A stretch of 64,000 nucleotides of DNA from Phaeodactylibacter luteus (GTDB lineage Bacteria > Bacteroidota > Bacteroidia > Chitinophagales > Saprospiraceae). Location of the stretch: NCBI RefSeq assembly GCF_007993045.1, contig NZ_VOOR01000018.1, positions 1-64,000 on the forward strand, in the 5' to 3' direction. Made by a program: the position numbers and the translations under genes. Position 1 is the stretch's first letter, and every line of letters starts with the position of its first letter. The notes under the pieces were generated by a model, which had not been told where the DNA came from, did no database searches, and worked only from the letters and a program-made list of their open reading frames with translations. This document shows, in pieces, positions 62,411-64,000 of this stretch.

Positions 62411-64000
62411 TTATTGTTCCTCGTACTTGCCATCTTTTTTCAAAGGGGCAGACAGTTTTTGCGAAGGTGCAATCTGTAGGCGCGGGCTAACTTTTTTCTT
62501 ATCTGATTTCATGGACTGCTCTGCCCGGTTGATGACCGTTTTCTCCGGCTCAAGGCTGTCTTCCAAAAAGTCGGTCATCTTTTGATAGAGGTGCAGGCGG
62601 GCATTATCCCCATAAATGCCATGATTGCGGTTGGGGTAGAAGTAGGTGTCAAACTGCTTATTGGCAGCAATAAGCGCATTGGCCATTTCAGCCGTGTGCT
62701 GGAAGTGGACGTTGTCATCCCCAAGGCCATGTACCAGCAGGTAATCGCCTTTGAGGCGGTCCGCAAAATATACCGGAGAGTTGTCCCGGTAGCCTGCTTC
62801 ATTCTCCTTATAAGTCTGCATGTACCGCTCAGTATAGATGGTATCATACCATTTCCAATTGGTGACCGGGGCTACAGCAATCGCTGCCTTGAACACCTCA
62901 TTGCCTTTGAGCAGGCACAGGGAAGACATATAGCCGCCATAGCTCCAGCCAAAGATGGCTATACGGCTCTCATCGGTATAAGGCAAGCCGCCTAGATAGC
63001 GGGCCGCCTCGATCTGATCTATGGTCTCGTAATGGCCGAGCTGCTTGTAGGTCATCTTTTTGAATTCCTCCCCCCGGCCGCCTGTGCCGCGGTTGTCTAC
63101 ACAAGCCACGATATAACCCTGCTGCGCCAGCATTTGGAACCACCAGTAATTGCTGCCTTTCCAGCTGTCCGTGACTTGTTGGCTGCCAGGCCCGCCGTAG
63201 AGGTACATAAACACAGGGTATTTCCGGTTGGCGCGGAAGTCAGTAGGCTTGATCATCCAGCCATTCAGTGCTACCTTGTCTTTGGTCGTGAAAGAGAAAA
63301 ACTCAACCGGCTGTGTGCCGTACTCTACCTGTTTGCCCTTGAGGCTCTTGTTCTCTTCAATGGTGCGCAAGCGCCGGCCTTTCTGGTCAAAAACAGTATA
63401 AGTGGTGGGCGTATTGGCCGTAGAGAAGGAGGCTACGTAGTAATCGTAGGTACTGCTGAACTGCGCACTGTTCCAGCCAGAAGCGCCAGCAATAATGATT
63501 TTGTCTTCCCCGTCTAGCCCAATGCTATAGACCTGACGCTCCATAGGCGATTTCTCGGCCGCCTGATAGTATACCCGGCCATTGGCTTCGTCCACCCCAT
63601 AGAGGGTGCTCACTTCCCATTTGCCCTTGGTGATCTGACGGAGCGCCTTGCCCTTCATGTTGTAGAGGTAAATGTGGTGCCAGCCGTCTTTTTCGCTGCT
63701 CCAGATAAAGCGCTTGCCATCCTTGAGGAAAGTGAGGTTGTCCAGTACGCTTTCCGCAATGTAGTATTGGTTTTTCTCCTCCAAGAGCAGCTTTGTCTGC
63801 CCATTTTTGGCATTGGCCAGCAACAGCTCCAAGTGGTTTTGATGACGGTTCATGCGGTATACGCACAGCTCATCTGAGCTGGCCGTCCATTTGATGCGGG
63901 GCACATACTCCTTGGCAGAGCCCAAGTCCACTTTAACCGGCTCGCCGCCTTGAGTGCTGTAAATGAAAACATCAACCTCGGCATTGTCCTCCCCTACCTT
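62411..64000 (-). CDS. DPP-IV-type S9 prolyl peptidase, 5' end outside the window
   Basis: Serine peptidase of family S9B (dipeptidyl-peptidase IV type), which removes dipeptides with Pro or Ala in second position. The frame is open to the window edge, so 530 C-terminal codons are seen and the start is missing. The beta-propeller part shows FLKDGKRFIWSSEKDGWHHI. The catalytic domain has the nucleophile in IFGWSYGGYMSS, the Asp in LVHGLGDDNVHFQ and the His in YPNRNHGIYG. YLYGGPGSQQV is the oxyanion region. A Lys-rich tail of about 40 residues follows the usual end of the domain. A GTG inside this sequence at 63931 is not the start. Confidence 0.93.
   Translation of the reverse strand, partial: KVGEDNAEVDVFIYSTQGGEPVKVDLGSAKEYVPRIKWTASSDELCVYRMNRHQNHLELLLANAKNGQTKLLLEEKNQYYIAESVLDNLTFLKDGKRFIWSSEKDGWHHIYLYNMKGKALRQITKGKWEVSTLYGVDEANGRVYYQAAEKSPMERQVYSIGLDGEDKIIIAGASGWNSAQFSSTYDYYVASFSTANTPTTYTVFDQKGRRLRTIEENKSLKGKQVEYGTQPVEFFSFTTKDKVALNGWMIKPTDFRANRKYPVFMYLYGGPGSQQVTDSWKGSNYWWFQMLAQQGYIVACVDNRGTGGRGEEFKKMTYKQLGHYETIDQIEAARYLGGLPYTDESRIAIFGWSYGGYMSSLCLLKGNEVFKAAIAVAPVTNWKWYDTIYTERYMQTYKENEAGYRDNSPVYFADRLKGDYLLVHGLGDDNVHFQHTAEMANALIAANKQFDTYFYPNRNHGIYGDNARLHLYQKMTDFLEDSLEPEKTVINRAEQSMKSDKKKVSPRLQIAPSQKLSAPLKKDGKYEEQ

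Noticed and set aside
1-64000. CRISPR array
   Set aside because: The repeated sequences are long, far apart, of variable length and in both orientations. There are no regular short repeats with spacers.

Overview
The window looks like chromosome from a moderately GC-rich member of the Bacteroidota, most likely the Saprospiria (Phaeodactylibacter/Lewinella-like). This is inferred from protein content: type IX secretion (T9SS) sorting domains of type A and type B, a PorP/SprF protein, a SusC-style TonB receptor with an N-terminal carboxypeptidase-regulatory domain, SPase I sites followed by Gln, and promoters matching the Bacteroidota TTG-N(17-21)-TAnnTTTG pattern. I see no rRNA, CRISPR array, intact IS element or prophage. 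One tRNA gene is present.

Positions 1-20.8 kb hold mostly housekeeping genes: mtaB, lgt, two glycosyltransferases, a LytTR regulator, a tRNA-CAU, an MscS channel, recX, a CoxE-like VWA protein, rmlA with a response regulator, a TonB-dependent receptor, a YkvA protein, a tocopherol-cyclase-like protein, an orphan ExbD, a polysaccharide deacetylase and gltX. A 69-codon gene with a double-glycine leader lies next to the tRNA. Convergent neighbours overlap by only 4 bp at two places.

Positions 20.8-36.5 kb hold a SprB-like surface module: a 2391-aa multidomain protein with a type B sorting domain, a PorP/SprF partner and an OmpA-family PD40 lipoprotein-like protein. They are followed by a kelch-like T9SS type A protein, an alpha/beta hydrolase and kynureninase, and a TPR/AraC membrane regulator at 36.5-38.2 kb.

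Positions 39.5-61.7 kb hold the most unusual locus, a 22-kb co-directional cluster. Four paralogous signal-peptide proteins with phage tail-collar-like tips alternate with two paralogous 2.3k-aa LamG/FnIII/Big_5/T9SS giants. A 1518-aa protein with eight HYR-like repeats follows. The order is collar-giant-collar-collar-collar-giant-HYR, with tight spacing. The collar proteins differ mainly in an AT-rich stretch of 45-70 codons between an HxH...DPGHxH metal-site-like motif and a conserved C-terminal ETRPxxxxxYxYxR motif. I interpret this as a fibre/adhesin system built from tail-fibre parts; that function is inference.

The end of the window has a small c-type cytochrome and a DPP-IV-type S9 peptidase cut by the window edge.

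Across the window, seven copies of a roughly 145-217-bp GC-rich dispersed repeat sit only between genes. Two subfamilies show compensatory changes in an internal hairpin. I do not recognise this family.
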